From: Nonomuraea turcica
GTDB taxonomy: Bacteria; Actinomycetota; Actinomycetes; Streptosporangiales; Streptosporangiaceae
NCBI RefSeq assembly: GCF_030718205.1
Contig: NZ_JAUZQF010000002.1
Location: 620,001 to 684,000, forward strand
Direction: 5' to 3'
Length of the DNA: 64,000 nt
The translations under genes were made by a program, and so were the position numbers. Each line of letters starts with the position of its first letter. The stretch's first letter is position 1. Positions 46,901 through 55,393 of this stretch are shown here, piece by piece. The notes beneath the pieces are model-generated. The model was given only the letters and a program-made list of their open reading frames with translations, was not told where the DNA came from and searched no databases.

Positions 46901-49335
46901 CCGGCCACGACGAAGGGGGCGCAGTTCCCGAGCCGATAACCGTGCGGCCGAGCGAGCGTTCCGACTACGACGCCCTTGTGGCCGCGCTGGCCGAGAACGG
47001 CGGGATGCCGAGTCGCGTGCTGCACGCGTGGGCGCTGGACGGCGAGCCCGCGGGCACGGACCTCGGCTCCCTGGCACAGGCGCAGGAGCACGGCCTGTTC
47101 AGCCTGCTCTGCCTCGTCCAGGCGCTGACCGCCGCGCAGGCCGCCGACGGCGTCGAGCTGGACATCATCACCGCCGGCACCGAGGACGTCCTCGGGGGCG
47201 ATCTGACCAGACCAGAGCACGCCACGGTCGCCGGAATCGCCCGGGTGGTGCCGCTGGAGGTCCAGGGCCTGCGCGTGCGCCACCTCGACCTCGAGCCCAC
47301 CGGCACCCCAGCGAGGACCGTCCTGGCCGAGCTGCGCAGGGACGCCCCTGGCGACGTGCTCGCCCTGCGCGGCGGGCGGCGCTGGGTCAAGGAGTTCCAG
47401 CAGGTCCGCCTGCCGGACGGCGGTGAGGGTTCCGGGCTCAGGCAGGAGGGCGTCTACCTGATCACCGGTGGCCTGGGCGGCATCGGCCTCACCCTTGCCG
47501 AGCACCTCGGCACCCGGCTCAGGGCCCGGCTGGTGCTGCTCGGCAGGAGCGGCAACGTCACGCCCAGGGCCGCGGCCACCATCGCACGAATCGAGCAGGC
47601 AGGCGGCCAGGTGACGGTGGTGGCCGCCGACGTCACCGACCCGGTACGGCTGCGCCAGATCAGGGATAAGACGCTCGCCGCGCACGGCGCGCTGCACGGC
47701 ATCGTCCACGCGGCAGGCCTGCCGGGCGGTGGCATGGCCGAGATCAAGGAGCGCGCCGCGGCGCAGGCCGTACTCGATCCCAAGCTCGCAGGAACGGTCG
47801 CACTGTGGCAGGCCTTCGGCGACCTCGACCTGGACTTCGTCGCCCTGTGCTCGTCGGTGACCGCGATCAGCGGCGGATTCGGCCAGGTCGACTACTGCGC
47901 GGCCAACGCCTTCCTGGACGCCTACGCCAGGACCGCGCACCGGACCCGCGTGATCAGCATCAACTGGGGCGCCTGGCTCGAGGTCGGCATGGCCGCGGCC
48001 GCCGCACCCGCTGCCGGCCTGTCCGCGAGCGCGGCGACCATCGCCGTCGACCATCCCGTCGTGCGCGGCCGTACCGGAGCCGAGTGCTCCGGACCGCTCG
48101 CCGCGGCCACGCACTGGGTGCTGGACGAGCACCGCATCGGCGACGTGCCCGTGCTGCCGGCCACCGGGCAGCTGGAGTGCGCGCGGGCCGCATTCGCGGC
48201 GGCCGTACCCTCCCCCGGCGACGGACACGCGGTCGAGCTTCGCGACGTGGTCTTCCTCGAGCCTCTCGCGGTGCCCGACGGGACGACCGCCCAGCTCACC
48301 GTGGCGTTCTCCGACGACTCCTCCTTCGAGGTGCGGGCAGGCGGTCGCAGGCACACCCAGGGTGCGGCAGCCTGGATCCGGCCCGAGCCTGCCGCGTCCA
48401 CGGACCTCACCGCGGTGAAGAGCAGGCTGCGCGCGATCACCGCCCAGGGCGAGGAACACGGCGGCGTGCTGACCTTCGGCCCGCGCTGGCGATCACCGGA
48501 GCTGATCTGGCTCGGCGATGACGAGGAGCTCGCGCTCGTCGAGGGGACCGAGCAGGTCGCGGCGGAGGTGGACCGCTGGGGGCTGCACCCGGCACTACTC
48601 GACGTCGCCACCTCCTTCGGCAGCGGCAGAGGGACCGGCGCCTACCTCCCGCTCAGCTACGGGCGCCTGCTCGTCAGGTCGGCCCTGCCCGCCCGCTTCT
48701 ACAGCCATCTCCGCCGGAGGGGCGACGGCGGCGGCGGTGAAGTCGTCACGGCGGATCTCACCCTGCTCGACGAGTCGGGGGCCGTGCTCGTCGAAATCGA
48801 GGAGTTCGTCCTGCGCCGCATCGACGCCGAGGCGGTCACCGGTTCGCTGGCGGTGGGCGGCCCCGGCTCCACCGCGACCGGAATCGCGCCTGCCCAGGGC
48901 GCCGAGGCGTTCGTCCGCGTCCTGGCCGCGGACCTGGGCCCGCAGATCGCCGTCAGCGCGACCTCGCTCGACGAGATCACCAGGCGGGAGCGCCTGACCA
49001 GGGAGAACCTGGAGTCACACGTCCCGGAACGCCAGGAGGACTTCGTCGCGCCCGAAGGGGAGCTCGAGGCCGCGCTGGCGAAGGTGTGGGGCGAGATCCT
49101 CGGCGTGTCCGAGGTCGGTGCCGACGACGACTTCTTCGACCTCGGCGGCAACTCCCTGGTCGCCGTCCAGCTCATCGCGCAGGCGCGGTCGGTGGCCGGG
49201 GTACGGCTCCCGATGCGCACCCTGTTCGAGGCGCCCACGGTGCGGCAGATGGCGGCCAGGGTCGAGCAGCTCAGGGCGGAGCGGCAGGCGGAGGCCCCGG
49301 CCACGACCATTCCGCGGCTGTCGAGGGGGAGGTAG
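43984..49335 (+). CDS. Type I PKS module, KS-AT-KR-DH-ACP
   Basis: A 1783-aa protein. KS: TACSSSLVAL (Cys199), EAHGTGTALGD, KSNLGHLSQ, complete triad. AT: GHSVGEYVA (Ser643) and HAFHSPMM, the HAFH signature of malonyl-CoA. KR (~1155): YLITGGLGGIGLTLAEHLG and SSVTAISGGFGQVDYCAAN; no LDD motif of B-type KRs. DH (~1375-1620) lies after the KR: DEHRIGDVPVLP (His1383; Asp where the fifth residue is usually Gly) and LHPALLD. ACP: FFDLGGNSLVAVQL (Ser1724). One round should give an alpha,beta-unsaturated two-carbon extension if the DH works. GTG 43984 follows AGGAG and overlaps the NRPS stop. Confidence 0.95.
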   Translation: MTELSQDAMYEDAGAALITSGAPLPSEPIAIIGMSARVPGANDLDQFWRNLIDGVESVTFFTDDEQRARGATQAQLDNPMFVRAAPVMIDMEHVDNEFFGMSAREAELADPQQRVFLEQSHAALQDAGYDPGRYDGAIGVYAGSGPSQYQWLNLQTNPDLDSEALKLGMSIGNNIDYVATTVSYRLNLRGPAMTVTTACSSSLVALHLACEALRGGECDMALAGGVCVELPHGIGYPAMDGFTSSDGHVRPFDARADGTIWGSGVGVLVVKRLEDALADGDHIRAVVLGNAINNDGSNKIGFSAPSHAGQTEVVAEALGVAGVDPRTIGYVEAHGTGTALGDPIEVAALSEVYQRDTGDRGWCGIGSVKSNLGHLSQASGVVGVIKTVLAMERGVIPPTINFERPNPEIDFDTSPFYVVSTPSKWDAGARPRRAAVSSFGIGGTNAHVILQEAPPTEAVPAGLPATGGPLPLWLSARTESALQTMRAQLAEFLAGQPDLSLSDVAYTLRAGRADHTHRAAVVAGDLADAVAALGDRKRCHTGTASGTAPKVAFLFSGQGSQYAGMGAELYAAEPAFAAAVDECAKILQAELGEDIRPLLFTEGGDDRLRETRLTQPALFTVEYALARLWQEWGARPAAMIGHSVGEYVAATLARVFALPDALRLVAARGRLMQSLPTGSMLAVAKDEKDVAAMLTDGVSIATVNGPGTCVVAGTSEAISAFAERLAGQGVKSTLLRTSHAFHSPMMDPILAEFESLVAGVPRRAPSLPFLSNVTGDWITAEQATDPGYWAAHIRRPVRFADCVARLLADGAWALVECGPGKQLAGLARMQMREAVSKGALPPLPSLPAPGESTGNLSLLYGTAGRLWTAGVPVEPQMTGRRVPLPGYPYERKYRFIPPGEGRAPEPKRAAGPRALEDWFEIPTWRQVTPPDPGEPITRCLAFVAGERGTELVSAIRAAGGEVIEVRPGGEFSAGHDEGGAVPEPITVRPSERSDYDALVAALAENGGMPSRVLHAWALDGEPAGTDLGSLAQAQEHGLFSLLCLVQALTAAQAADGVELDIITAGTEDVLGGDLTRPEHATVAGIARVVPLEVQGLRVRHLDLEPTGTPARTVLAELRRDAPGDVLALRGGRRWVKEFQQVRLPDGGEGSGLRQEGVYLITGGLGGIGLTLAEHLGTRLRARLVLLGRSGNVTPRAAATIARIEQAGGQVTVVAADVTDPVRLRQIRDKTLAAHGALHGIVHAAGLPGGGMAEIKERAAAQAVLDPKLAGTVALWQAFGDLDLDFVALCSSVTAISGGFGQVDYCAANAFLDAYARTAHRTRVISINWGAWLEVGMAAAAAPAAGLSASAATIAVDHPVVRGRTGAECSGPLAAATHWVLDEHRIGDVPVLPATGQLECARAAFAAAVPSPGDGHAVELRDVVFLEPLAVPDGTTAQLTVAFSDDSSFEVRAGGRRHTQGAAAWIRPEPAASTDLTAVKSRLRAITAQGEEHGGVLTFGPRWRSPELIWLGDDEELALVEGTEQVAAEVDRWGLHPALLDVATSFGSGRGTGAYLPLSYGRLLVRSALPARFYSHLRRRGDGGGGEVVTADLTLLDESGAVLVEIEEFVLRRIDAEAVTGSLAVGGPGSTATGIAPAQGAEAFVRVLAADLGPQIAVSATSLDEITRRERLTRENLESHVPERQEDFVAPEGELEAALAKVWGEILGVSEVGADDDFFDLGGNSLVAVQLIAQARSVAGVRLPMRTLFEAPTVRQMAARVEQLRAERQAEAPATTIPRLSRGR
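44031..44063 (+). repeat. Palindromic repeat element copy at the PKS N-terminus
   Basis: This is the reverse complement of the 34413 element with one mismatch across a 28-base core. It is read in frame as L-I-T-S-G-A-P-L-P-S-E-P just before the KS start (IAIIGMSARVPG). The hairpin GGGAGC/GCTCCC is intact. Confidence 0.65.
46911..46940 (+). repeat. Diverged palindromic repeat copy within the PKS AT-KR linker
   Basis: The core CGAAGGGGGCGCAGTTCCCG then AGCCGATAAC matches the 34413 element at roughly 22 of 30 positions and is read as D-E-G-G-A-V-P-E-P-I-T in the KR structural region. This is the weakest copy and could be chance. Confidence 0.4.
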
Positions 49336-49338
49336 CAG

Positions 49339-51237
49339 GTGCTCGGCGAGTCGATCGCAGCCCGCTTCTGGGCCGTGGTGGCGGAGCATCCAGGGCGCAC
49401 GGCTGTGCTCGGCGACGACGGCGCGCTCACCTACGCCGAACTGGCGGAGGAGGTGCGCGCCGTCGCGGCGGCCGTGCAGGGGGTCACGCGCGTCGGGCTG
49501 CTACTCGGCCACGGTCCCCGCATGCTGGCCGGCATCCTCGGCACGCTCACCGCCGGCGCGACCTACGTCCCGCTCGACCCCGGCTACCCGCATGTACGGC
49601 TGGCACGCATGGCCGAGCTGGCCGAACCCGACCTGCTACTCGCCCTGCCCGAGCACAAGGATCTGCTCCCAGGAGCCGGCGACATCGTGGACGTCACGTC
49701 CCTGCCTCCGGCCCCCGAATTCCAGCCGGTCACCGTGGACCCGGATTCGCCGGCGTACATCCTGTTCACCTCGGGGTCGACGGGCCGGCCGAAGGGCGTG
49801 GTGCAGACGCATCGGGGGGTGATGTTCCAGATCAGGACGCACACCGCCAACCTGCGCATCCAGCCGTCCGACCGGCTCAGCGTGGTCTCCTCCTTCAGCT
49901 ACGACATGGCGGTGACCGACAGCTTCTCCGCCCTGCTCAACGGGGCCGCGGTCGTGCCAGTCGACCTCCGCGAGCACGGGCTGGCCCACCTGGCCGAGGT
50001 GCTCTCGGAGCGGGGTGTCACCATCTACCACTCCACCCCGACCGTCTACCGATACCTGCTCGACTCGCTGTCGCCGCAGGACGTCCTGGCCGACGTGCGG
50101 GTCGTCCTGCTCGGCGGTGAGGAGGTCGTCCACGACGACCTCGACCGCTTCCGCAGGCACTTCGCCGAGGACTGCGTGTTCGTCAACGGGTACGGCGCCA
50201 CCGAGATCTCCTTCGCGGTGCAGAACCACCTGACGTCGGCGGACCTGGCGGCAGGCAGGGGCACCGGAGCCGCGGTGGTGCCCATCGGCCTCCCCCTTGA
50301 CGGGACAGAGATCGTCCTGGACGGCAGTTACGCGGAACCCTCGCAGGTCCCGGGAGACTCGAAGGATTCTTCGCGAGGTCTTTCGAGGGGCTTGGAGGGC
50401 CCCGAGGAGGGTGAGATCGTCATCCGAAGCGCCTTCCTCGCGAGCTACCTGGGCGCTTCGGAACGAGACCAGGCCAGGTTCGGCCGCGACCCGGACGGCA
50501 CCCGCTACTACCGCACAGGCGACCTGGGCCGCAGACTCCCCGACGGTCGTATCGCCTACCTCGGCCGGCTCGACAGGCAGCTGAAAATCCGTGGCCACCG
50601 CGTCGAGCTGGGCGAGGTAGAGGCGGCTCTCGCCGAACTGCCCGGGGTCTCCAGGTCCGCCGTGACGACCCGCGAGATCCACGGCGAGCGGCGGATCATG
50701 GCCTACGTTCTCGGCGACGCGATCGACACGACCGCGCTGCGCCGCGGCCTCGAGCTGGTGCTTCCTGATTTCATGCTGCCGTCGGCCTTCGTGGAGGTGG
50801 ACTCGCTCCCCCTGACACCCACCGGCAAGGTGGACACCGACGCGCTCCCCGCCCCGCCCGGCCACCAGACCCCGGCCGAGGGCCCGCGGCTCACGGGCCC
50901 GATCGCCCCGCTGGCCGAGCACGTCACCGCAGCCTGGCAAGCCGCCCTCGGAGTGCCGGCGCTCGACTGGGACCAGAGCTTCTTCGACGCCGGCGGCCAC
51001 TCACTCCTCATGGCCAAGATCCAGCACCACCTCGAACAGTCCCTGGGCAGGCGTATCCCGCTCACCACGCTCTACGCCCACCCCACGATCCGTTCCCTGG
51101 CCCAATGGCTCGCCGACGAAGCAGCAGCAGTGGGGGTGGAGGGCGTAGAGCGGGCAGACACGGCCACGCGCCGGCCACACACTCCCGCCGACCGAGCGGC
51201 ACTCCGCCGCAAGCGCCGTGGCACTCGCGACTCGTGA
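49339..51237 (+). CDS. NRPS, A-T didomain
   Basis: A 632-aa protein. [34 protein letters not shown] (~187), [27 protein letters not shown]; code read as D-M-T-H-L-G-G-F-A-K, which matches no code I know. A ~30-residue Ser/Gly-rich insert ([19 protein letters not shown]) interrupts the region before GEIVIRS. The A10 lysine is present ([12 protein letters not shown]). [15 protein letters not shown] (~552). The tail is basic ([17 protein letters not shown]). There is no C or TE. It probably loads an amino acid for another protein, for example the orphan T2 of the A-T-C-T NRPS. GTG 49339 has GGGGAGG six bases before it. Confidence 0.9.
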   Translation: MLGESIAARFWAVVAEHPGRTAVLGDDGALTYAELAEEVRAVAAAVQGVTRVGLLLGHGPRMLAGILGTLTAGATYVPLDPGYPHVRLARMAELAEPDLLLALPEHKDLLPGAGDIVDVTSLPPAPEFQPVTVDPDSPAYILFTSGSTGRPKGVVQTHRGVMFQIRTHTANLRIQPSDRLSVVSSFSYDMAVTDSFSALLNGAAVVPVDLREHGLAHLAEVLSERGVTIYHSTPTVYRYLLDSLSPQDVLADVRVVLLGGEEVVHDDLDRFRRHFAEDCVFVNGYGATEISFAVQNHLTSADLAAGRGTGAAVVPIGLPLDGTEIVLDGSYAEPSQVPGDSKDSSRGLSRGLEGPEEGEIVIRSAFLASYLGASERDQARFGRDPDGTRYYRTGDLGRRLPDGRIAYLGRLDRQLKIRGHRVELGEVEAALAELPGVSRSAVTTREIHGERRIMAYVLGDAIDTTALRRGLELVLPDFMLPSAFVEVDSLPLTPTGKVDTDALPAPPGHQTPAEGPRLTGPIAPLAEHVTAAWQAALGVPALDWDQSFFDAGGHSLLMAKIQHHLEQSLGRRIPLTTLYAHPTIRSLAQWLADEAAAVGVEGVERADTATRRPHTPADRAALRRKRRGTRDS

Positions 51238-51428
51238 GAACGCGGACACGGTCCGACCCGGCGGCCCGCAAGACCGCCACGAGAGAGTCGGTGCACCGCC
51301 TGAATGCGGTGGAGGCGGATCAGCGTGCCGCGCCACCGCGAACTCCAGAACTTTCCGACCTCGCCCAAGCACGGGTGAGGCCTTGATCGACGGGTGACAC
51401 GGCGGATGCCGGAAGGGACAATACAAAA

Positions 51429-52412
51429 ATGCGGACCCCTGCCGTGGCGATTTTATCGGCCCTGCTCCTGGCGGCGACGGTCGCGTGCGCGCCCGCAGCG
51501 GCGCCGCCGACGCCCTCCTCAGCAGCCCCCCGAGGGGTACTCAGGCAGACGGAGGACCAGATCGCCCGTACGGCGGCCAGCATGCGCCGGCTGGACGATC
51601 TGCCGCTCTACGAAATGACCTTCCACGGCGGCTATGACGCCGAGGCACAGCTCACCGAGGAGGAGCTGGCCAGGAAAGGGGACGGCTGGGCATGCTCGCT
51701 GTTCCACCGCCCCGGCGAATTCGGCAGGAACTTCGACTGGCAGCCCAACCCGGCCATGGTCGTCCACACCCGCCCGCCGGACGGCTACGCCTCGCTCTCC
51801 CTGGCCGACGTCTCCTACCTGTTCCCGCCGGGGGCCCAGCCGGACCTGAACGCCGCCCAGGACCGGCGGCGGCTGGCGCACGCGGTGATGGCCCCGTTCG
51901 ACGGCATGAACGAGAAGGGGCTCGTCGTCGGCCTGGCCCAGGCGCCCGACGCGCAACTGCCCGCGCCCACCCCGGGACGCATCACCGTGAGCGGGGTGCG
52001 GATCATCCGGCTCATGCTCGACCGGGCCGCGACCGTGCCCGAGGCGATCGAGCTGATGGGTCGCTACAATCTGGACTTCACCGGCGGCCCGCAACTCCAC
52101 TACCTGATCGCGGACCGGGCGGGCAGGTCCTCGGTCGTCGAGTTCGGCAACGGGCGCATGAACGTCATCGACGACCGCTACCTCACCAACATCACGATGA
52201 GTGGCGCCGACCGGGCCGCCAAGCTGGCTGACCGCCGCTACCGGCTCCTCGCCGAAGGCGGCGACACGGACGCGATGGAGCTGCTCAGGAGGGTCGCTCA
52301 GCACCACACCCGGTGGTCGATCGTCTACGACCTGGATGACGCGACCGCCAAGATCGTCACAGCGCAGCAGTGGGAACGCGTGCACGACTTACGTCTCTCC
52401 GCGGGCGGTTAG
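51429..52412 (+). CDS. Secreted Ntn-hydrolase, choloylglycine hydrolase/C45 acylase-like
   Basis: A 327-aa protein with a signal sequence (AVAILSALLLAATVACAPA; a possible lipoprotein, TVAC being an imperfect lipobox). After a propeptide-like stretch comes GWACSLFHRPGEFGRNFDWQ, with Cys89 as predicted N-terminal nucleophile and the G-R-N-F-D-W signature. APFDGMNEKGLVVGLAQ and LHYLIADRAGRSSVVEFGNG are typical of linear-amide C-N hydrolases. It should act outside the membrane on an amide. As last gene on the plus arm, it may remove an acyl or peptide cap from the exported product (prodrug activation) or inactivate it for self-protection. It starts 191 bases after the NRPS, so co-transcription is likely but unproven. 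Confidence 0.8.
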   Translation: MRTPAVAILSALLLAATVACAPAAAPPTPSSAAPRGVLRQTEDQIARTAASMRRLDDLPLYEMTFHGGYDAEAQLTEEELARKGDGWACSLFHRPGEFGRNFDWQPNPAMVVHTRPPDGYASLSLADVSYLFPPGAQPDLNAAQDRRRLAHAVMAPFDGMNEKGLVVGLAQAPDAQLPAPTPGRITVSGVRIIRLMLDRAATVPEAIELMGRYNLDFTGGPQLHYLIADRAGRSSVVEFGNGRMNVIDDRYLTNITMSGADRAAKLADRRYRLLAEGGDTDAMELLRRVAQHHTRWSIVYDLDDATAKIVTAQQWERVHDLRLSAGG

Positions 52413-52803
52413 ATCGGCTCAGCACATGCCGCATGCGACCAGAGGCCAGGCGTGTCTCCTGGAGCGAGGTCCCCGGCGACCGGAGTCTTGATCATGTTGT
52501 GCACAGGCTGGTGCATGCGTGCCACTTGGTGGCAATTCGTGCCGTCTGCGCACGCTTTGCGTGTCCGGCAGTGCCGAGCCATGACGGGGCGTGTCGGGGC
52601 GCTGGAGCACGCACGGAGCACAGCCGACACCTAATTGATCATTGCATCATCGTTCCACTGAATGCTTGGAGGAGCGTTTATGCCCCGTTCAGGCCCGGAA
52701 CAAGTAGTCCGAACCCTTTCCGACGACTCAGACCCTCCCCACAGCTGTACTACGGGCCAGGACATGTGCCGGGGCTCAAGCAGCGCCGCGCGCCGTGGCA
52801 CGG
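52413..52803. other. Intergenic edge with one candidate small ORF
   Basis: No recognised gene. GGAGGAGCG precedes ATG 52680-52682, giving a 67-codon + ORF (MPRSGPEQVVRTLSDDSD...) that ends at 52883 inside the convergent arabinanase gene. The ribosome site is good but the protein has no family character. No clear terminator was found. Confidence 0.25.
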
Positions 52804-54513
52804 TCAGTGGGGTGTCATCAGGAGCACCTCTTGGGTGGTGCCACCGTCGCGAGCGACCAGGCGATACGTGCCGACGTCCGTGACCTCGATGCACCAGGCG
52901 GAGCCGCGCCCGCCGAGGGGATGGCCCGTGCGCGAGTCGACGATCAGGTAGTAGCCCTCGTCGATGTGCACGAAGCGCCAGGTGTCCCCCAGCCTCTTTC
53001 GGTTGGCCGGGTCGGTGATCAGGAGGTCGCCGACCGGCTGGAGGCGGAACTGCTGGCAGGCTTCCCCGCGCCAGGTGAAGGTCTGGACGGCTCCGTCCGG
53101 TCGGTCGCAGGCGTCGAGCACGCGCCCGGCCAGCTTGTTCTCGATGCGGGACCAACCGTGGTCGGTGGGCAGGAACCGGAACTTCTGGCAGTCGTTGTCG
53201 AGCCAGCCCCACTGCGCCACGCGGGCACCGTCCGCGTTGGCGCAGGCAGCGACCTCGGCGACCTTGTTGCTGTGCCGGTTGAGGATGCTCGACCAGCCGC
53301 CGCCCCGATATTCCAGGCGCCACTGCCGGCACGCGTCTCCCGTCTCTGGGGCTGTCAGCCGGATATCCGCACCCTCGTAGCCGCACGTGGGGTTGTCGAC
53401 CGAATCTGCACCGTCGCGGCTCACCAGCGTCACGTACGCGGGGCCGCGCCCGTGGCCGCGGTTGCCGCTGAGCGGGTCGCCGAGGCGCGGCCAGCCGCCC
53501 TCCCAGGAGATCGGCCGGACCGAGCCCTTGGGCAGCGCGCCGTCGTCAGCGTCGTAGTAGTGGTGGACGTACAGGTCTGGTCCTTTGTCAGGGCGCAGCA
53601 GGACGTCCCCGCCCCCGGTGCCCTGGAAGCCGTTGTAGCCGCGCAGCAGTTCGGTACCACCGCCTTGCAGGAGCGGCACGCCGTCGCGGTCGACGTACGG
53701 TCCGTGGAGGCTGGTCGATCGGCCGACGACGACGCGGTAGTCGGAGTTGACGCCACGGCAGCAGAAGTCGAAGCTGGCGAAGAGGTACCAGTACCTTCCC
53801 TTGCGGACGATCGACGGGCCCTCGACCGCCGCGCCACCCCGGGAGGCGAGCGAGTACAGCGTCGTGTCCTCCGTCGACAGCAGGCCCGTCGACGCGTCGA
53901 GGCGGCGCATCTTGATGCCGTCCCAGAACGAGCCGAACGACAACCACGGCACCCCGTCCTCGTTGAAGGTGACGTCGGCGTCGATCGCGTTGAAGTTGTC
54001 GGACGTGCGCGAGCGCAGCACCATGCCGCGATCCACCCAGCGGTAGTCCGGACTGTCGGGGTCGAGGGTGGCGTTGGTGGCCAGACCGATGACGGAGTTG
54101 TTCGTTCCGAACGAGGAGGCGGCGTAATAGAGGTGGTACTCGCCGTCGAAGTAGGTGATGTCCGGTGCCCAGAAGTCGCCCGGCGTGACGCCGAGCTCGT
54201 CCACCACCCACTCCGGCGGTGTGGTGAAGACCGTTCCGAGGAACGTCCAGTGCACCAGGTCGGTGGAGCGGCGGATAGGCAGATAGGTGCGGGTCTCGAT
54301 GTCGCCGGTGATGATCTCGTAGTAGTACCGGCCCTGTCTGATGAGGGTCGGGTCGTGGGCGATCGGGTCCGGAGAGGGCTGCGCCGGCGGCCCAGCCTCT
54401 GCCACCGTGGCAGCCGGGACCGCCGGCACCGTCGGCACCGTCGGGGCCGCGCCGAGCAGCACCCCGAGCAGCAGCGCGGCCACAGGGCCCAGGACGCGGG
54501 GGCGGCGGCTCAT
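52804..54513 (-). CDS. Secreted GH43 arabinanase-like glycosidase with ricin-type lectin domain
   Basis: A 569-aa protein starting with a Sec signal (MSRRPRVLGPVAALLLGVLL). The GH43 five-blade domain follows: IAHDPTLIRQGRYYYEI (catalytic base Asp), NAIDADVTFNEDG (pKa-modulating Asp), GGAAVEGPSIVRKG (acid Glu) and WAPDITYFDGEYHLYYAAS. The last ~200 residues contain Q-W/Q-F repeats (ACRQWRLEY, DCQKFRFLP, ACQQFRLQP), a ricin-B-like carbohydrate-binding module. It should cut arabinan outside the cell, feeding the importer and GH51 enzyme at 60162-64000. The start at 54511-54513 is chosen for the signal peptide; the frame is open to a GTG at 54639. Confidence 0.85.
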   Translation of the reverse strand: MSRRPRVLGPVAALLLGVLLGAAPTVPTVPAVPAATVAEAGPPAQPSPDPIAHDPTLIRQGRYYYEIITGDIETRTYLPIRRSTDLVHWTFLGTVFTTPPEWVVDELGVTPGDFWAPDITYFDGEYHLYYAASSFGTNNSVIGLATNATLDPDSPDYRWVDRGMVLRSRTSDNFNAIDADVTFNEDGVPWLSFGSFWDGIKMRRLDASTGLLSTEDTTLYSLASRGGAAVEGPSIVRKGRYWYLFASFDFCCRGVNSDYRVVVGRSTSLHGPYVDRDGVPLLQGGGTELLRGYNGFQGTGGGDVLLRPDKGPDLYVHHYYDADDGALPKGSVRPISWEGGWPRLGDPLSGNRGHGRGPAYVTLVSRDGADSVDNPTCGYEGADIRLTAPETGDACRQWRLEYRGGGWSSILNRHSNKVAEVAACANADGARVAQWGWLDNDCQKFRFLPTDHGWSRIENKLAGRVLDACDRPDGAVQTFTWRGEACQQFRLQPVGDLLITDPANRKRLGDTWRFVHIDEGYYLIVDSRTGHPLGGRGSAWCIEVTDVGTYRLVARDGGTTQEVLLMTPH

Positions 54514-54641
54514 CGCCGGTTTCCCGCAGCCTGCGGCCGGGTCGCGTGCGCCGCTCTCGGCGTCGTAGGCAACGGCGGCGTCGCCAGGAACCTCACCGTG
54601 CCGGGCGGTGCCGTACGCAGCTGGTTCATAGAACCCCACTC

Positions 54642-54723
54642 AACGTTATCGTTGACGTTCCGTCGCCAGGTTGGGAGTAGCGCCTAACTCGGACCAGAAT
54701 GGTGGCAAGTGTTAGCGCAAACA
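54642..54723. promoter_or_regulatory. LacI-type operator-like sites upstream of the arabinanase gene
   Basis: AACGTTATCGTTGACGTT (54642-54659) has arms AACGT/ACGTT. On its reverse strand it contains CAACGATAACGTT, almost the same as a site before the sugar importer. TGTTAGCGCAAACA (54710-54723) resembles the TGTTAGCGCTAACA type of LacI operator. Both lie upstream of the start. The rest of 54514-54901 holds no recognisable gene. Confidence 0.5.
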
Positions 54724-54901
54724 GGACGACCGTCAAGACCGAGATGGGATCCTGCGGGTCACGCGGACGTCCCGGCACCCTGTGGGCGCGTGCTGTCTAT
54801 GCCCGCACTTCTGCTACGCCGCGACGTCTCCGGTCGGCCACCCGGTCCGGGTGCCCGGCTTGCGCTGGACGCCCTCGCCGGTCATGAATTCGCCTATGCG
54901 A

Positions 54902-55360
54902 TCAGGACGCGAACCCGAGCTTGCGCAGCAGGTCCTGGTGTGCGAGCTGTCCGTAGTATTCGAGCATTTCTGCGATCCGGCCCTCCCGGAAGGTCACCCT
55001 CATGATGAGCCGGTTCTCGTAGGTGTAGCCGTCGGCAAGTTCGGCGACCATACGCTCCTCCACGATGACCACGTCGGGGTCGTCCGTCTGGTGGAACAGG
55101 ACGTCGTGCACGGCGATGCTGCGCGCCCCGGCGACCAGGCCGGTGAACGCGGCGTGCAGCGCCTCACGCCCGGAGATCACCGCGGGCAGGCCCGCGACCG
55201 GCAGGGCAGCCTCGTAGGTGGCGTCGTCGCACCAGAAGGTGACGAACTCGTCGATCCGGCCGGCGTACAGCAGCTTGCTGGAGCGGTTCCACACGTCCTC
55301 GTTCCGCGCTCGGGCGGCGGCGAGGTCGGCGGCAGTGATGGAGATGGTGTTCGACGTCAT
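54902..55360 (-). CDS. SnoaL/NTF2-like protein
   Basis: A 152-aa protein of the NTF2 cone fold: RARNEDVWNRSSKLLYAGRI (first helix), DEFVTFWCDDATYEAALP, ISGREALHAAFTG, and a beta-rich second half ending FREGRIAEMLEYYGQLAH. The family includes small isomerases, cyclases and stress proteins, and no active residues allow a choice. It lies 33 bases downstream of the hemerythrin-domain gene, so the two are probably one operon. Confidence 0.75.
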   Translation of the reverse strand: MTSNTISITAADLAAARARNEDVWNRSSKLLYAGRIDEFVTFWCDDATYEAALPVAGLPAVISGREALHAAFTGLVAGARSIAVHDVLFHQTDDPDVVIVEERMVAELADGYTYENRLIMRVTFREGRIAEMLEYYGQLAHQDLLRKLGFAS

Positions 55361-55393
55361 GATGTACTCCTTTTGGTAGTGAATGGTGCTGGT

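Noticed and set aside
43888..48459. 1523-codon minus ORF opposite the PKS
   Set aside because: Low-complexity antisense frame; the + strand encodes KS, AT, KR and DH with all motifs.
52795..54687. 630-codon + ORF
   Set aside because: Antisense of the GH43 gene; no recognisable domains, whereas the minus frame has a signal peptide and GH43 motifs.
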